NCBI RefSeq assembly: GCF_014192335.1
Contig: NZ_JACHXU010000009.1
Coordinates: 237,379 to 301,378 of the forward strand
DNA length: 64,000 nucleotides
Reading direction: 5' to 3'
Source: Aporhodopirellula rubra
Lineage (GTDB): Bacteria; Planctomycetota; Planctomycetia; Pirellulales; Pirellulaceae
Numbering within the stretch: the stretch's first letter is position 1; each line of letters starts with the position of its first letter. Shown in pieces: positions 8,958 through 18,622 of this stretch. Below the pieces are notes generated by a model. It worked only from the letters and a program-made list of their open reading frames with translations, was not told where the DNA came from and made no database searches. The position numbers and the translations under genes were made by a program.

Positions 8958-9974
8958 ATGTTCCAATCCGTTCGCGTCCCGCTAGTCTTGATGACAGCGT
9001 TGTTAGTGACGTCTGGCCTCACGTCCGCCAACGCCACCGATGTTGATCAACCGAATGTCGATCGCGTTTCAGTCGTGATCGACGACGATGCCGGTTCACT
9101 GACGTTACAAGTTGATGGAAAAACCGCTTTCGTCTATCGCTACGGTCCATCGGTGGATCTCCCACACTTCGATCCGTTCAACAGCGTCAGCGGCCGTCCG
9201 ATGACCGCAAAGATCTCCCGCGACCATCCGCACCACCGATCTTTCTGGGTGGCCGACGAGCGAGTCCAACTCGAGGGACAGCCCGAACCGGTCGGTCTTT
9301 ACATGGCGGTCTACTCCGGTGTCACCGACAAAGCCAAATCCCCTTGGCCGATCGCTCCATATAAAAGCCGAGTTGCCCATGTCGAGTTTGAAAATCTAAA
9401 AGTCCAAGGTGACACAGCGAGCTTCGACGAAAAGTTGACATGGATGAACGGTGACATCCCACTGCTCGACGAACTGCGTCACTATCGAGTGGTGGCATTT
9501 CCAAACGGTGAGTACTTCTTCGACTTTTCGTTTGAATTGCGGGCAACGTACGGCAACGTGACCATTAAACGTGACACCGCGCACTACGCGATCCCTTACA
9601 TCCGCATGAATGACCAATTCAATGTCAAAAAAGGCGGCGGAAAAATCGTCAACAGCGAAGGCGGAATCAACGAGTCGGGCACGCACGATCAACTGGCCTA
9701 TTGGGCTGACTACTCGGCCCCGTTATCGGGATCCGACGACGCAGAAGGCATCGCGTGCATGATCCACCCCAGCAAGAATCCTCCTCATCTTTGGCTGATC
9801 CGTGACTACGGAACTTGGGGACCACGTGGTGCAACGGGGTATCACAATGCGACATTCACGATCGCCAAAGGAGAAGGCTACGATCAACGGGTCGGCATTT
9901 TGGTTCACGAAGGAGATGCATCGACCGGTAACGTTGCCCAACGATACCAGCAATACAGCAAAGGAAAGCTGTAG
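8958..9974 (+). CDS. Secreted DUF6807 (PmoA-like) protein
   Basis: The 338-residue protein starts with a clear Sec signal peptide (a hydrophobic stretch ending at TSANA, about residue 25). The body carries DHPHHRSFWVADERV near residue 90, a His-rich block I associate with the family called PmoA-like or DUF6807, and a late block LWLIRDYGTWGPRG. Despite the name there is no good reason to think these proteins oxidise methane. In planctomycetes and Bacteroidetes they sit in carbohydrate loci, as here. The function is unknown. It lies 71 bases after the oxidoreductase, probably in the same operon. Confidence 0.72.
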   Translation: MFQSVRVPLVLMTALLVTSGLTSANATDVDQPNVDRVSVVIDDDAGSLTLQVDGKTAFVYRYGPSVDLPHFDPFNSVSGRPMTAKISRDHPHHRSFWVADERVQLEGQPEPVGLYMAVYSGVTDKAKSPWPIAPYKSRVAHVEFENLKVQGDTASFDEKLTWMNGDIPLLDELRHYRVVAFPNGEYFFDFSFELRATYGNVTIKRDTAHYAIPYIRMNDQFNVKKGGGKIVNSEGGINESGTHDQLAYWADYSAPLSGSDDAEGIACMIHPSKNPPHLWLIRDYGTWGPRGATGYHNATFTIAKGEGYDQRVGILVHEGDASTGNVAQRYQQYSKGKL

Positions 9975-10073
9975 ACCTCCTTCGTCTCATTCGATTGGGG
10001 ACGCGAGCAAACTCGTTTCCCCATGGCGTCCAAACGTCAATCCTTTTCGTGATCGCCATTCAAAGCGGACAAC

Positions 10074-11894
10074 ATGCCATCCCTATCCGATCCGTCGGGC
10101 GATTGTTGCACATCACCTGAGTCAACGAGTGGAGACTCGACACCCACGCGTCACGCGGTAGCCGCCAATCAAGACATGAGCGACACGGTTCGTTCCGACC
10201 GAGCGCTGCTTTTACAGGCCCAGGCCGACGGCAAGACAATGTCGGCCTACGTCAAACTCTCGGGGCCGGGATGGTTACAAAGTGCGACCACACTCGGCGG
10301 TGGCTCTCTCGCGGGGTCGCTGTTTTTGGGTGTGCTCGGTGGGACGAGTTTGCTGTGGTTACAAATCGTTGCGATCACGATGGGTGTCGTCATGCTGTCG
10401 GCGATCAGTTACGTGACGTTGTCGACAGGCCGGCGTCCGTTTGACGCCATCAACAAAGAAATCAATCCGGCGCTCGGATGGGGATGGTTGATCGCAACCG
10501 CAATGGCCAACATGATCTGGTGCATGCCTCAGTACAGTCTGTGTTACGACGCGTTAGATAAAAACCTCGCGACACTGGGTGGAGGAACAGGCCTAGGCGA
10601 TAGCGTGGTCGCCAAATCGCTCGTGACGGCGTGCATTTTCTCGGCCGCCGGATGGATCGTATTGCTGAACGTTCGGCAGGGCAAAGCAGCCAAGTTTTTC
10701 GATCACTTCCTGAAATCTCTCATTGCGATGGTCGTCGTCTGCTTCTTCGGCGTGGCAGTCTTGCTGATCTCCCAAGGACAGATTGACCTGCGTTTGACAC
10801 TGACCGGTTTGATTCCTGATCTCAGCCAGTGGCGCATGCCCACCGGTGAACTGCGCGATGTTGTCGATCGCATGTCACCGGACGCGAGTGCGTTTTGGAC
10901 GGAGCGATTGGTAGCGAGTCAACGCACCGTGATGATTGCAGCAGCAGCAACGGCGGTCGGAATCAACATGACATTCCTATTGCCCTACTCCATGATCGCT
11001 CGGGGTTGGGACAAACCGTTTCGCGGTCTCGCCCGGTTCGATCTCGCGACCGGCATGGCAATCCCATTTGTCCTTGTGACAAGCTGCGTGGTGATCGCCG
11101 CTTCCGCCTCCTTCCACAATCGAATTGACGACAAACTCGCGTCGAGCGAATTGGAGCAGATGCAAACATCACCCATTTTCGACGCAATAAAACCCGCTCT
11201 CCTGTCGCGCGTCGAAACCGCTCTGGCTGACGAGTCCCAGCAAACCGATGAGCGAACCAAACTGGCACTCGTGGCGGCATTACCAACAGAAGAAAAACGC
11301 GTTGCTGCGGCGTTGGTCAAACGAGACGCGTTTCAACTGTCACAGACGCTGGCACCGTTGCTCGGCGACACCAACGCAAAGCTTGTCTTTGGGCTTGGCG
11401 TTTTCGGGATGGGTTTCTCATCCATTATCATTCTCATGCTGATTAACGGCTATGCGTTTCGTGAAATGGTCGGCTCCCCAGAAGGCACATTGCCATTCGT
11501 CGCAGGGGTGCTGGTCGCGGGTCTCAGCGGAGCAAGTTGGGTTTGGTTGTGGTCGGGCGGTGCCAAATTTTGGTTGGCCATCTTCGCCAGTACGTTTGGC
11601 ATGATGCTGTTGCCGATTGCCTACATCACGTTCTTTTTGATGATGAATAGCAAACGCATCTTAGGCGACGATCTTCCCACTGGCATTCGTCGCTGGATCT
11701 GGAACTTGGCGATGGGAATATCCGTAGCGGGCGCACTGGCTGCGGCCTATACAGCGATCGCCGACAAAGCGAACGACGCCAACCAACCCGCCGCCTTTCC
11801 GACGGTGGTTTCGCTACTGGTAATCTATGGAGGTGCGGTCCTGTTCGGGTTCTGGCACCGACTCAAACATGAAAAACAATCGTCACCTTCGTAG
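10074..11894 (+). CDS. Nramp-like multi-span membrane transporter
   Basis: This is a 606-residue integral membrane protein with about eleven hydrophobic segments. The first begins after GPGWLQSATTLGGGSLAGS, which resembles the opening of Nramp divalent-metal transporters but lacks their DPGN metal-binding signature. A hydrophilic Lys/Glu-rich loop lies at about residues 355-415. An alternative ATG at 10176 removes a 34-residue hydrophilic leader and may be the true start. It follows the DUF6807 gene and is the only transporter in this locus, so it may carry the substrate of the locus rather than a metal ion. The family call is moderate and the substrate unknown. Confidence 0.62.
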   Translation: MPSLSDPSGDCCTSPESTSGDSTPTRHAVAANQDMSDTVRSDRALLLQAQADGKTMSAYVKLSGPGWLQSATTLGGGSLAGSLFLGVLGGTSLLWLQIVAITMGVVMLSAISYVTLSTGRRPFDAINKEINPALGWGWLIATAMANMIWCMPQYSLCYDALDKNLATLGGGTGLGDSVVAKSLVTACIFSAAGWIVLLNVRQGKAAKFFDHFLKSLIAMVVVCFFGVAVLLISQGQIDLRLTLTGLIPDLSQWRMPTGELRDVVDRMSPDASAFWTERLVASQRTVMIAAAATAVGINMTFLLPYSMIARGWDKPFRGLARFDLATGMAIPFVLVTSCVVIAASASFHNRIDDKLASSELEQMQTSPIFDAIKPALLSRVETALADESQQTDERTKLALVAALPTEEKRVAAALVKRDAFQLSQTLAPLLGDTNAKLVFGLGVFGMGFSSIIILMLINGYAFREMVGSPEGTLPFVAGVLVAGLSGASWVWLWSGGAKFWLAIFASTFGMMLLPIAYITFFLMMNSKRILGDDLPTGIRRWIWNLAMGISVAGALAAAYTAIADKANDANQPAAFPTVVSLLVIYGGAVLFGFWHRLKHEKQSSPS

Positions 11895-12117
11895 ACGTCT
11901 CCGACATGCGTCAAACACGTGACCATGGCTTTAGCTGGTCGCTGATTCGACGGTCGCTGATCAACTTTCTAGGCGAGTCGAACTCGCCGGTTTCGGACTA
12001 TCACATCGCGTTCCCGAATCTTCTCAATACGCGTGATTCGTGAAACCTGTTGGGTTACCATGTTGGCCGATCACCGATGCCGGTGATTAAGTCAACGATG
12101 ATTCTAACAAGGGATGC

Positions 12118-12798
12118 ATGATGAGTAGGTGGCGGAAATTGACAGGCCTGTTTGGATGTCTCACGATCGCGTTCGTTGGTGTGACGCCAGCCCGTGCGGA
12201 CGAGGTTTCAAGCGAGACAAACGCGAATCCGATTATCGTCGAGGCGGAGAGTTTTACGGCACAGCGTGACGATGACGTACGGCGTTGGCATGTCATCCCG
12301 ACCAAAGACGGATCCCCGCCGGTCGCCGAAGCCGATCTACGCAAACAGGCTGCCGAAGGTGCGAGCAACGGAGCCTACATTCGACTCCTCCCAGATACTC
12401 GCGTCACCCACGCCGACAAACTAATCCGCGGTGAAAACTTCAGCCCGGAGGCGGGCAAAATGGCCGTGATCAGTTATCCGGTCGAGTTCCAAACCCCGGG
12501 ACGCTACTACGTGTGGGTGCGGGCGTTCTCGACGGGCAGCGAAGACAACGGGATTCATGTCGGAATCGATGGCCAGTGGCCTGAGCACGGCCAGCGAATG
12601 CAGTGGTGCCAAGGAAAGAACACATGGCGATGGCAGTGTGCCCAACGAACCGAAAAACAACACTGCGGTGTCCCGATGGAAATCTACCTCGACATCGATG
12701 CAGCCGGCAAGAAAATGGTCGAATTTTCGATGCGAGAAGACGGCTTCACCATGGACCAGTTTCTCTTAACAACCGACAAGAGTTACCGGCCCGAGTGA
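12118..12798 (+). CDS. Secreted carbohydrate-binding-like protein
   Basis: The 226-residue protein has a Sec signal peptide ending near residue 27 (TPARA-DE). The mature part opens with IIVEAESFTAQ and continues with a beta-rich domain containing YPVEFQTPGRYYVWVRAFS and MVEFSMREDGFTMDQFLL. This pattern is that of CBM6/CBM35-like or GH115-C-terminal-like binding modules. No catalytic domain is attached. It would bind a polysaccharide at the cell surface or outside the cell, which suits the upstream catabolic genes. The 223-base gap from the transporter makes operon membership uncertain. Confidence 0.68.
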   Translation: MMSRWRKLTGLFGCLTIAFVGVTPARADEVSSETNANPIIVEAESFTAQRDDDVRRWHVIPTKDGSPPVAEADLRKQAAEGASNGAYIRLLPDTRVTHADKLIRGENFSPEAGKMAVISYPVEFQTPGRYYVWVRAFSTGSEDNGIHVGIDGQWPEHGQRMQWCQGKNTWRWQCAQRTEKQHCGVPMEIYLDIDAAGKKMVEFSMREDGFTMDQFLLTTDKSYRPE

Positions 12799-13779
12799 AT
12801 AGTCTCAACACTGCAAGGACGGAGACATACCCCCGTCTCGTGCTCAGTTGTGTTGCCTGCAACCGACAGAACTCCTTCGGCATGAAGAACACTCACGTTA
12901 GCTCAGCTGCCCGTATCGAAACGGACTGACGCTTGGCGCCCCTGACGCGAGACCGAGTCCAAGTAGAAGCCCAATCATTACTGTCTCGTAACGATCTCGG
13001 AAACGCCAAAACGAGGCTTCGGCCAAGCACGAACTCGTCTCGTCAGTGCGACCAGTCCTACCGCGATCGCTCGATCGCAAATGACGTCAACGGAAGGCTC
13101 ATCGTCCACGCTGCGGACGCTGTTGTCCTAAACGGATCAGGAAGTTGCCAAATGCGGCGGTTTGTGAAGCAACAAAGACGGCCTGATACCGAGTCCACGG
13201 ACACGCAACGTGTCGCAAAATCGCGACGGTTCAGGAGCGATGGAAGCGACCCAAAGACTGGAAATTAGTCTCTATGGAACTCGACGTGTCACGTTGCTGT
13301 TGCCACTCCTGATCCGCGATGAACAACGGATCACTTCTTAGATCGAGCGGCAATGAGCCAGACACCGGAGTTTGCAATGTCATCGTTGTTCCAGTGACGC
13401 CGTCGTTGTCCAACACCCAACACGACAGAGCAGCCTGGGTGCTCACACGCCTGAAAAAGAGTTAGAGGCAAACCTTCCAAACAGGCGTCGTCCGTACACT
13501 GCCCGAACCACCTCAGTTTAGCTTTGCGTCGTCTGAGAGCTATTGCATTTGGTCGGCCAAAGGAGACGAAAAACATACTGTTTTGGCGAAACGAACAAGA
13601 CGCCCGTGCCCGCTTTAAGACGGACGTTTAATTCCTTCGAAAAGAAATAATTTTGTGTTTAGGTATTCACCCCTATCCCCATTTAGCGGTTGAAGATTTC
13701 TGCAGACCCCACGGGTTTCGCTTTAAACCGGGGGTGTCCCCTTTCACTTTCGAATTTTTCACCGTTGTAGGAACCCTCC
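12799..13779. other. Gene-poor interval
   Basis: No open frame here has recognisable domains or a convincing ribosome binding site. Two overlapping minus-strand frames (13231-13446 and 13331-13576) contain the best candidates but match nothing I know. The interval may hold a decayed gene. Its last 150 bases are AT-rich and probably contain the promoter of the lipoprotein gene at 13780. Confidence 0.5.
13706..13735 (+). other. Hairpin in the leader of the lipoprotein/pseudopilin pair
   Basis: An outer ACCCC/GGGGT stem and an inner GGTTT/AAACC stem, separated by a small bulge, enclose a six-base loop about 45 bases upstream of the ATG at 13780. It could be a leader structure affecting expression or mRNA stability. 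There is no T-tract, so a terminator is unlikely. Confidence 0.35.
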
Positions 13780-13977
13780 ATGAACAATCGTTTTCGCGTG
13801 CTCTGCGTTTTGACTCTTTTAGCTCCCCTTTTGTCCACTGTGGGCTGCGGCGGTTCGAATGAGCCTGTCGTTGCGACAGAGGGTTTGAGCGACACCGAAA
13901 TACAGGATCTCCAAGCTGAAATCGATGCACGATACGCGCGTGGAGACGAAGCAGATGAGGGTGGCCCGGACGAGTGA
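13780..13977 (+). CDS. Small lipoprotein preceding a DUF1559 gene
   Basis: This 65-residue protein has a hydrophobic N-terminus and a lipobox (LSTVGC) that puts the lipidated cysteine at about residue 23. The short mature part is acidic (DTEIQDLQAEIDARYARG). An AGGAACC sequence precedes the ATG. Small acidic lipoproteins next to DUF1559 pseudopilin genes are a common planctomycete pairing, so a structural or assembly role with the next gene is likely but unproven. Confidence 0.75.
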   Translation: MNNRFRVLCVLTLLAPLLSTVGCGGSNEPVVATEGLSDTEIQDLQAEIDARYARGDEADEGGPDE

Positions 13978-14135
13978 GCCTCGCGTCGTCTGCTGTGAAG
14001 CAAAAGAAAGGCTGGACTCGGCTATTCAATGAGCCCGCTTCGTTGCAGGCCTGAGCGGTTCGTCCCTTCAGGACTGCGACCCTTTAGATTTCTTGTTTTA
14101 AGATTTTCTCTGGTTTTTCATATTAGGTATTAGAA

Positions 14136-15395
14136 ATGAATAGAATCCGCATTGAGCGAGTAGGTCGGAAGTTAAAAGGTTTCACATTGGTGGAACTGCT
14201 CGTCGTGATTGCAATCATCGGCGTGCTGGTCGGACTGCTGCTTCCTGCGGTGCAAGCCGCACGCGAAGCCGCACGCCGCATGAGTTGCAGCAACAATTTC
14301 AAGCAAATCGGCTTGGGAATTCACAATTACCACTCTGCCTTCAACCAATTGCCCCAGCAGGGTACGGGATCAACGATCGGCAACGACAACGCGTCAAATT
14401 GCCTCAGTTACTTGGTCGGCCTCACGCCGTTTGTGGAACAACAAGCGATTTGGGAACAAATCGTCAACGGTGCCGACTCGACGGGATCGATCTACCGGCA
14501 AGGAATGGGTCCTTCGCCTTGGCAAATTGCGTTCGACCCTTGGGCGTCTGACATCCCAACATTTCGCTGTCCCAGCGATCCGGGCCGAGGATTACCCGCA
14601 CTAGGCCGAACGAACTACGCCGCCTGCTTGGGTGACAACCCATGGATGGCGCACTCGGGCGGACGAAACCAAGCTGGCTATTTGGATTGGGACGGTGGTA
14701 CCTCGGCGCTGCCGAAATGGGACGCCAATAATCGCTCGCGTTCCGGCAGCAAGCCTACTGACGTCTCTGAAAGCAACATCAGTGCATTTTGCCGTGGGAC
14801 AAACCGTGGTGCCTTCTGGACCCGTAACACTACCAAGTTCCGTGACATCCTCGATGGGCTCGCCAACACCATTGCCGCCGGTGAAATTAACTCGAGCCTT
14901 GGTGCACGAGAAGTGAGCGCGGACATTGTTTATGGAAACTGGGAATACGTCGTTGACGGCTACGGTCCGAAATGGGCATTGGATTATGTCAGAGACCCCG
15001 CAAGACCACAGTTCCTCCTTGATGCTCGCAACGTCAATGGTGGTGCGACGGAAGCACGCGGATACCGTTGGGCCGATGCCCGTCCGGTCTACACGGCATT
15101 CTTTACTGCGGCGCCCCCGAACAGCGTGAACCTTGCACGCCATTCGGGAGGACGCGATTCGAACGAAATGATGACGTCCGCCGGCAGCCGGCACCAAGGC
15201 GGTGCTCACGTCCTGATGGCAGACGGAGCGGTCAAGTTCATTACCGATTCCATTGAAGCGGGTGACCAGTCTGCGGGATTCACCACAACCGGCGGGTCTG
15301 CAATTGCACGCGAACCCGGAAAAGCAAGCCCCTACGGTTTGTGGGGATCTTTGGGGACTCGTGCTTCGAAAGAAGTCATCCAGGGTGAGTTCTAA
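14136..15395 (+). CDS. DUF1559 type II pseudopilin-like protein
   Basis: The 419-residue protein has a prepilin cleavage/methylation signal, [19 protein letters not shown], near residue 15, so the leader is cut by prepilin peptidase before Phe. The signature [21 protein letters not shown] follows near residue 47. The C-terminus has the H-X9-DG motif ([16 protein letters not shown]). Both ends are diagnostic of the very large DUF1559 family of planctomycetes, which is thought to form surface or periplasmic pseudopilus-like structures. It pairs with the small upstream lipoprotein and ends before a strong hairpin at 15428. Confidence 0.92.
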   Translation: MNRIRIERVGRKLKGFTLVELLVVIAIIGVLVGLLLPAVQAAREAARRMSCSNNFKQIGLGIHNYHSAFNQLPQQGTGSTIGNDNASNCLSYLVGLTPFVEQQAIWEQIVNGADSTGSIYRQGMGPSPWQIAFDPWASDIPTFRCPSDPGRGLPALGRTNYAACLGDNPWMAHSGGRNQAGYLDWDGGTSALPKWDANNRSRSGSKPTDVSESNISAFCRGTNRGAFWTRNTTKFRDILDGLANTIAAGEINSSLGAREVSADIVYGNWEYVVDGYGPKWALDYVRDPARPQFLLDARNVNGGATEARGYRWADARPVYTAFFTAAPPNSVNLARHSGGRDSNEMMTSAGSRHQGGAHVLMADGAVKFITDSIEAGDQSAGFTTTGGSAIAREPGKASPYGLWGSLGTRASKEVIQGEF

Positions 15396-15427
15396 TTGAG
15401 CAAACCGGCTCCATGAAATGACTCGCG

Positions 15428-15463
15428 AATGCCCTCCGATGCTTCAAGCATGTGGAGGGCATT
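15428..15463 (+). terminator. Hairpin terminator after the DUF1559 gene
   Basis: A perfect 10-base stem (AATGCCCTCC with GGAGGGCATT) encloses an inner ATGCTT/AAGCAT pairing, 33 bases after the stop codon, and TTTC follows. The position and strength fit an intrinsic terminator with a weak T-run. Confidence 0.75.
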
Positions 15464-15696
15464 TTCATGCAATCACGCCGCACAGTTTTAAGCAATCTTT
15501 GCAGTACCCTCCTTCTGCTGGCTGCGCGACAACGCTCGAGCATAAATGAGGGTGGCACATCGATCGGTTCACGCGGCAACGACTCACCAGGGAAGCCGCT
15601 CGAGTAACGCCGTGATGAACATTGGGACGTACTTGTTTACCCAGCGAAAAACTGGTGTTGGTGAATTCGGCCTGAATCGACCACAATTCGCGGGTA

Positions 15697-16556
15697 ATGG
15701 ATGTGCCCAAGATCACCACCGATTGCCCGGATTGCAAGCCGCTGCTTGAGAAGCAGCAGGCGATCATCGACATGCTGATCAAGCAAGTCGAGTTGCTCAC
15801 GGCACGTCTTGAGAAAGTTGAGCGCAAAGGCAAACGCCAAGCGGCTCCGTTTCGCAAGAAACGCAAAGCCGATCCGAAAAAGCCAGGGCGTAAAAGCGGT
15901 TAAGATCACGGCAAGCACCATCGCCTCAGGTGGTCGGAGATGAAACGGGTTGGCGAGTTAATGGGCGTGGGGCTTGGCTTCATGCGTTCGTCGGACTCAA
16001 TACGACGTGTTACGAAGTGGATGCAACCAGAAGCATTGGCCCCGCAGAAAGACTGCTAGGTATCGACTGGTCGGGAATCTTCGGGCACGACGGCTGGGCG
16101 GTGTACGACAAGTTCACCTCGGCGACTCATCAGCAGTGCTTCGCGCACCTGCTTCCGCGATGTGATTCGTTGATCGAAATCGGAACCGGTGGTGCGTTGG
16201 CGTTTCCGCGTGGTGTGAAAGACTTGCTGCTCGCAGGCTTCGAGTATCGCAACCGTTTTCGGTCCGATGAGATGACGGCACATGGGATGAAGGTGATGGC
16301 GGGCCGATTGACGATGAAGATGTGGAAATTGGTTGGTCACCCAGAGAAGCATGCTGCCAATGAACGCTTCGCGAAGTTTTTGGAAAACCATCTCAATGAT
16401 CTATTCACGTTCCTGCATCATCCCGGTGCCGACGCAACGAACTGGCGAGGCGAGCAGGCGATCCGTCCGGCGGTCGTGAATCGAAAAGTATGAGGCGGCA
16501 ACCGCACCGAAGCCGGAGCGTTGACCCAGTCACGAATCATGAGCGTGATGCAAACG
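15697..16556 (+). pseudogene. IS66-family transposase remnant
   Basis: Two pieces of an IS66 transposase remain. The first, 15697-15903, is the N-terminal coiled region (LLEKQQAIIDMLIKQVELLTARLEKVE, then a Lys/Arg-rich tail) and ends at TAA. The second is in another frame from about 15915. It contains the catalytic-core blocks GDETGWRVNG, FGHDGWAVYDKF and NWRGEQAIRPAVVNRKV, where the three acidic residues of the active site can be picked out. About 200 codons between the pieces are missing. A TGA at 16491 stands where the family has a Trp codon. Terminal inverted repeats were not found, so the element is dead. Confidence 0.85.
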
Positions 16557-17111
16557 TTCACATCGGACGGAGGATTCACGTGGTCGACGCCGAAAGTCGT
16601 CGCTGCGGTGGATGGTAAAAACCCTTGTGAACCCTTTGTTTTTCGTTCACCCGACGGATCCGAATTGTGCTGTCTGATGAGAAAAACCACACATACGGGC
16701 CGGAGCCTCGTGATGTTTTCTCGCGACGAAGGCGAAACATGGAGCACACCTAACGACACGCCCTGAGGGCTCACCGGTGACCGACACATTGGCGTACACA
16801 CACCCGATGGTCGTTGGGTCATCGCGTTTCGCGATCAAGCTCCAGGCAGCAAAACAAGAGGGCATTTCGTCGCGTGGGTCGGCACTTACGCAGACATCAA
16901 GAACGGCCAACCCGGACAATGCCGGGTGAAGCTGTTGCACAGCCACGCGGGCAATGACTGTGGATACCCGGGTGTCGAGCAATTGAATGACGGCACGATC
17001 GTCGCAACCACCTACATTAAGTACCGGCCTGGTGCAGACAAGCATTCGATCGTCAGCACGCGATTCAATCTTGCGGAAATTGACCAGCCTCATACGAAGC
17101 CGGCTCCCTAG
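16557..17111 (+). pseudogene. Sialidase/BNR-repeat-like gene fragment
   Basis: The frame of the IS66 core runs without shift into a sialidase-like sequence. Visible features are [15 protein letters not shown] and [12 protein letters not shown] (two Asp-box/BNR-type repeats), [14 protein letters not shown], and [14 protein letters not shown] near the end. A TGA at 16764 splits it, again where Trp would fit (TP-stop-GLTGDRH). The N-terminal half and signal peptide are absent, so this is a 3' remnant cut by insertion or deletion. The intact ancestor was probably an exported exo-sialidase or related glycosidase. Confidence 0.75.
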
Positions 17112-17190
17112 GAAACGCGGCCTCAGTGTAGTCGTGATCATCTTCAGAAAGACCGGCGAGGATTGAGTTTGCTCCGTTCATCTCTGGACT

Positions 17191-17216
17191 TCCGGCGAAG
17201 CGTTTGCTTCGCCGGA
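17191..17216. terminator. Perfect 11-base hairpin downstream of convergent genes
   Basis: An 11-base perfect inverted repeat (TCCGGCGAAGC/GCTTCGCCGGA) with a GTTT loop lies between the sialidase remnant and the end of the minus-strand gene at 17231. It probably ends the minus-strand transcript. No long T-run follows on either strand. Confidence 0.55.
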
Positions 17217-17230
17217 CTGCATGAACAAGA

Positions 17231-18622
17231 TCATCGAATACGGCACTTGAACTCAATCGTGACGCTGTCGCCGACCGCGAGCGTCTCTTTCAGACGCCAG
17301 ATCAGTTGCGATGAAGATGCGCTGTTGACCTTGGTTTCAAAGTCGGCATCGATCGACGCGGTTTGACTGTCGGCAACGTACTCGAGTCGCGTCGTCAAGT
17401 TGTCCGTCACGACGACACCTGACACGGCCGAATCGCCGACGTTTTGGAGTCGCAGTGCGAACGTCACGGTATCGCCGATCGCAGCGTGCTGTTTGTCGGC
17501 AATCTTGATCAGGTTCAAACGTCCCGCGTCGGGGAAGTCATAAACCACCAAGGAGTCGACTTTCTGATCACGCGTCAACACGGGCGGAGCCAAGTCTTGA
17601 ATTTCCACCTCGACGCTTTCGTCCACGGTCCAAATATTGGCGGCGACAGCGTGTCGTTCGAGCAACGCGAGTAGCGATTCGTCGAGTTCAGAAATACTGA
17701 TATTTTGAATCCCGGCCAACACGGTCAGCACATCCGACGCGAGATGCAATTGTTGCACTCGTTCGATCCGAACGCCACGATTGCGATCACGCATCGAGTC
17801 GATCCGACGTGTGAATTCGGCATGGTCGACCTCCACCGAATCCCGGACAACCAGTCCCGGCAAATCGTAGTTCACCCCCGCCGGTCCAACCGGACGGATC
17901 ACACCGGAAACACCAATCGCCCCGTCACCTTGGATCGCGCCGGTGATTCGGCGAACGTTTCCGAAGCGTGGAGAGTAAACACACACTCGGTTGGAAGCGG
18001 CAAATTCGATATCGCCGTTTTCGGTCGTGTAGTGCGTCACCGTATCTTCGGGTTGTAAGCCGATAATACGATCATCGATCGTCAAAACAGCATCGGGATT
18101 CTGATCACCACCGTCGCATAGGAATTCTTGCGGATCATAGATCCATGGCTGCGGCACCATTGCGGGCATCGCGTAGCCATGAGGACGCTGATTGCACGAG
18201 ACACAACCACCACCACATTGCGAATCAGCACACGGACCAAAAGAACATCCACACGCATTCGGATCGCAATTGTCGTCGCCCACGTGCGTCGATGATCGAC
18301 GGAAACCGACTTGGCTGATATTCGCGTTGACTTTGGTCGATGCAGGTTTTGCAACGGATGCAGACATCGTTTGCCGCGACGGTGCGACTGACGCGGTGGC
18401 GACTCCCGGTGCTAATGTTGCGACCGGTTCGAGCAACGCGGTCGATGTTTGCGGGGTAGCCGCAGTGGTCGCGGGCAAATCGGCCGGTTGATTGCGGGAT
18501 CCGCCTAGTGGCAATCCGGCACAACCGCTGGTAACCGCGATTACGCTCAGCAGTGTCATGGCGAAGACGATCGGGGCATCCGTGACCCGGACGCGTTGCG
18601 AATTCTCAGCGAGTGGCATCAT
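17231..18622 (-). CDS. Lipoprotein with C-terminal DUF11 domain
   Basis: The 463-residue protein has a hydrophobic N-terminus with a lipobox-like VTSGC at about residue 33. A Thr/Ala/Pro-rich spacer follows. Then comes a Cys-rich patch (CDPNACGCSFGPC, then CGGGCVSC) at about 125-150, similar in kind to the patch in the gene at 19468. The C-terminal 100 residues form a DUF11 repeat (IGDTVTFALRLQNVGDSAVSGVVVTDNL), an Ig-like fold of bacterial surface proteins. Its start overlaps the stop of the upstream gene by four bases, so the two are translationally coupled. It is probably an outer-surface structural protein. Confidence 0.75.
   Translation of the reverse strand: MMPLAENSQRVRVTDAPIVFAMTLLSVIAVTSGCAGLPLGGSRNQPADLPATTAATPQTSTALLEPVATLAPGVATASVAPSRQTMSASVAKPASTKVNANISQVGFRRSSTHVGDDNCDPNACGCSFGPCADSQCGGGCVSCNQRPHGYAMPAMVPQPWIYDPQEFLCDGGDQNPDAVLTIDDRIIGLQPEDTVTHYTTENGDIEFAASNRVCVYSPRFGNVRRITGAIQGDGAIGVSGVIRPVGPAGVNYDLPGLVVRDSVEVDHAEFTRRIDSMRDRNRGVRIERVQQLHLASDVLTVLAGIQNISISELDESLLALLERHAVAANIWTVDESVEVEIQDLAPPVLTRDQKVDSLVVYDFPDAGRLNLIKIADKQHAAIGDTVTFALRLQNVGDSAVSGVVVTDNLTTRLEYVADSQTASIDADFETKVNSASSSQLIWRLKETLAVGDSVTIEFKCRIR

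Noticed and set aside
13231..13576. Overlapping minus-strand frames of 71 and 81 codons
   Set aside because: No ribosome site, no family match and mutual overlap. Kept only as a possible decayed gene.
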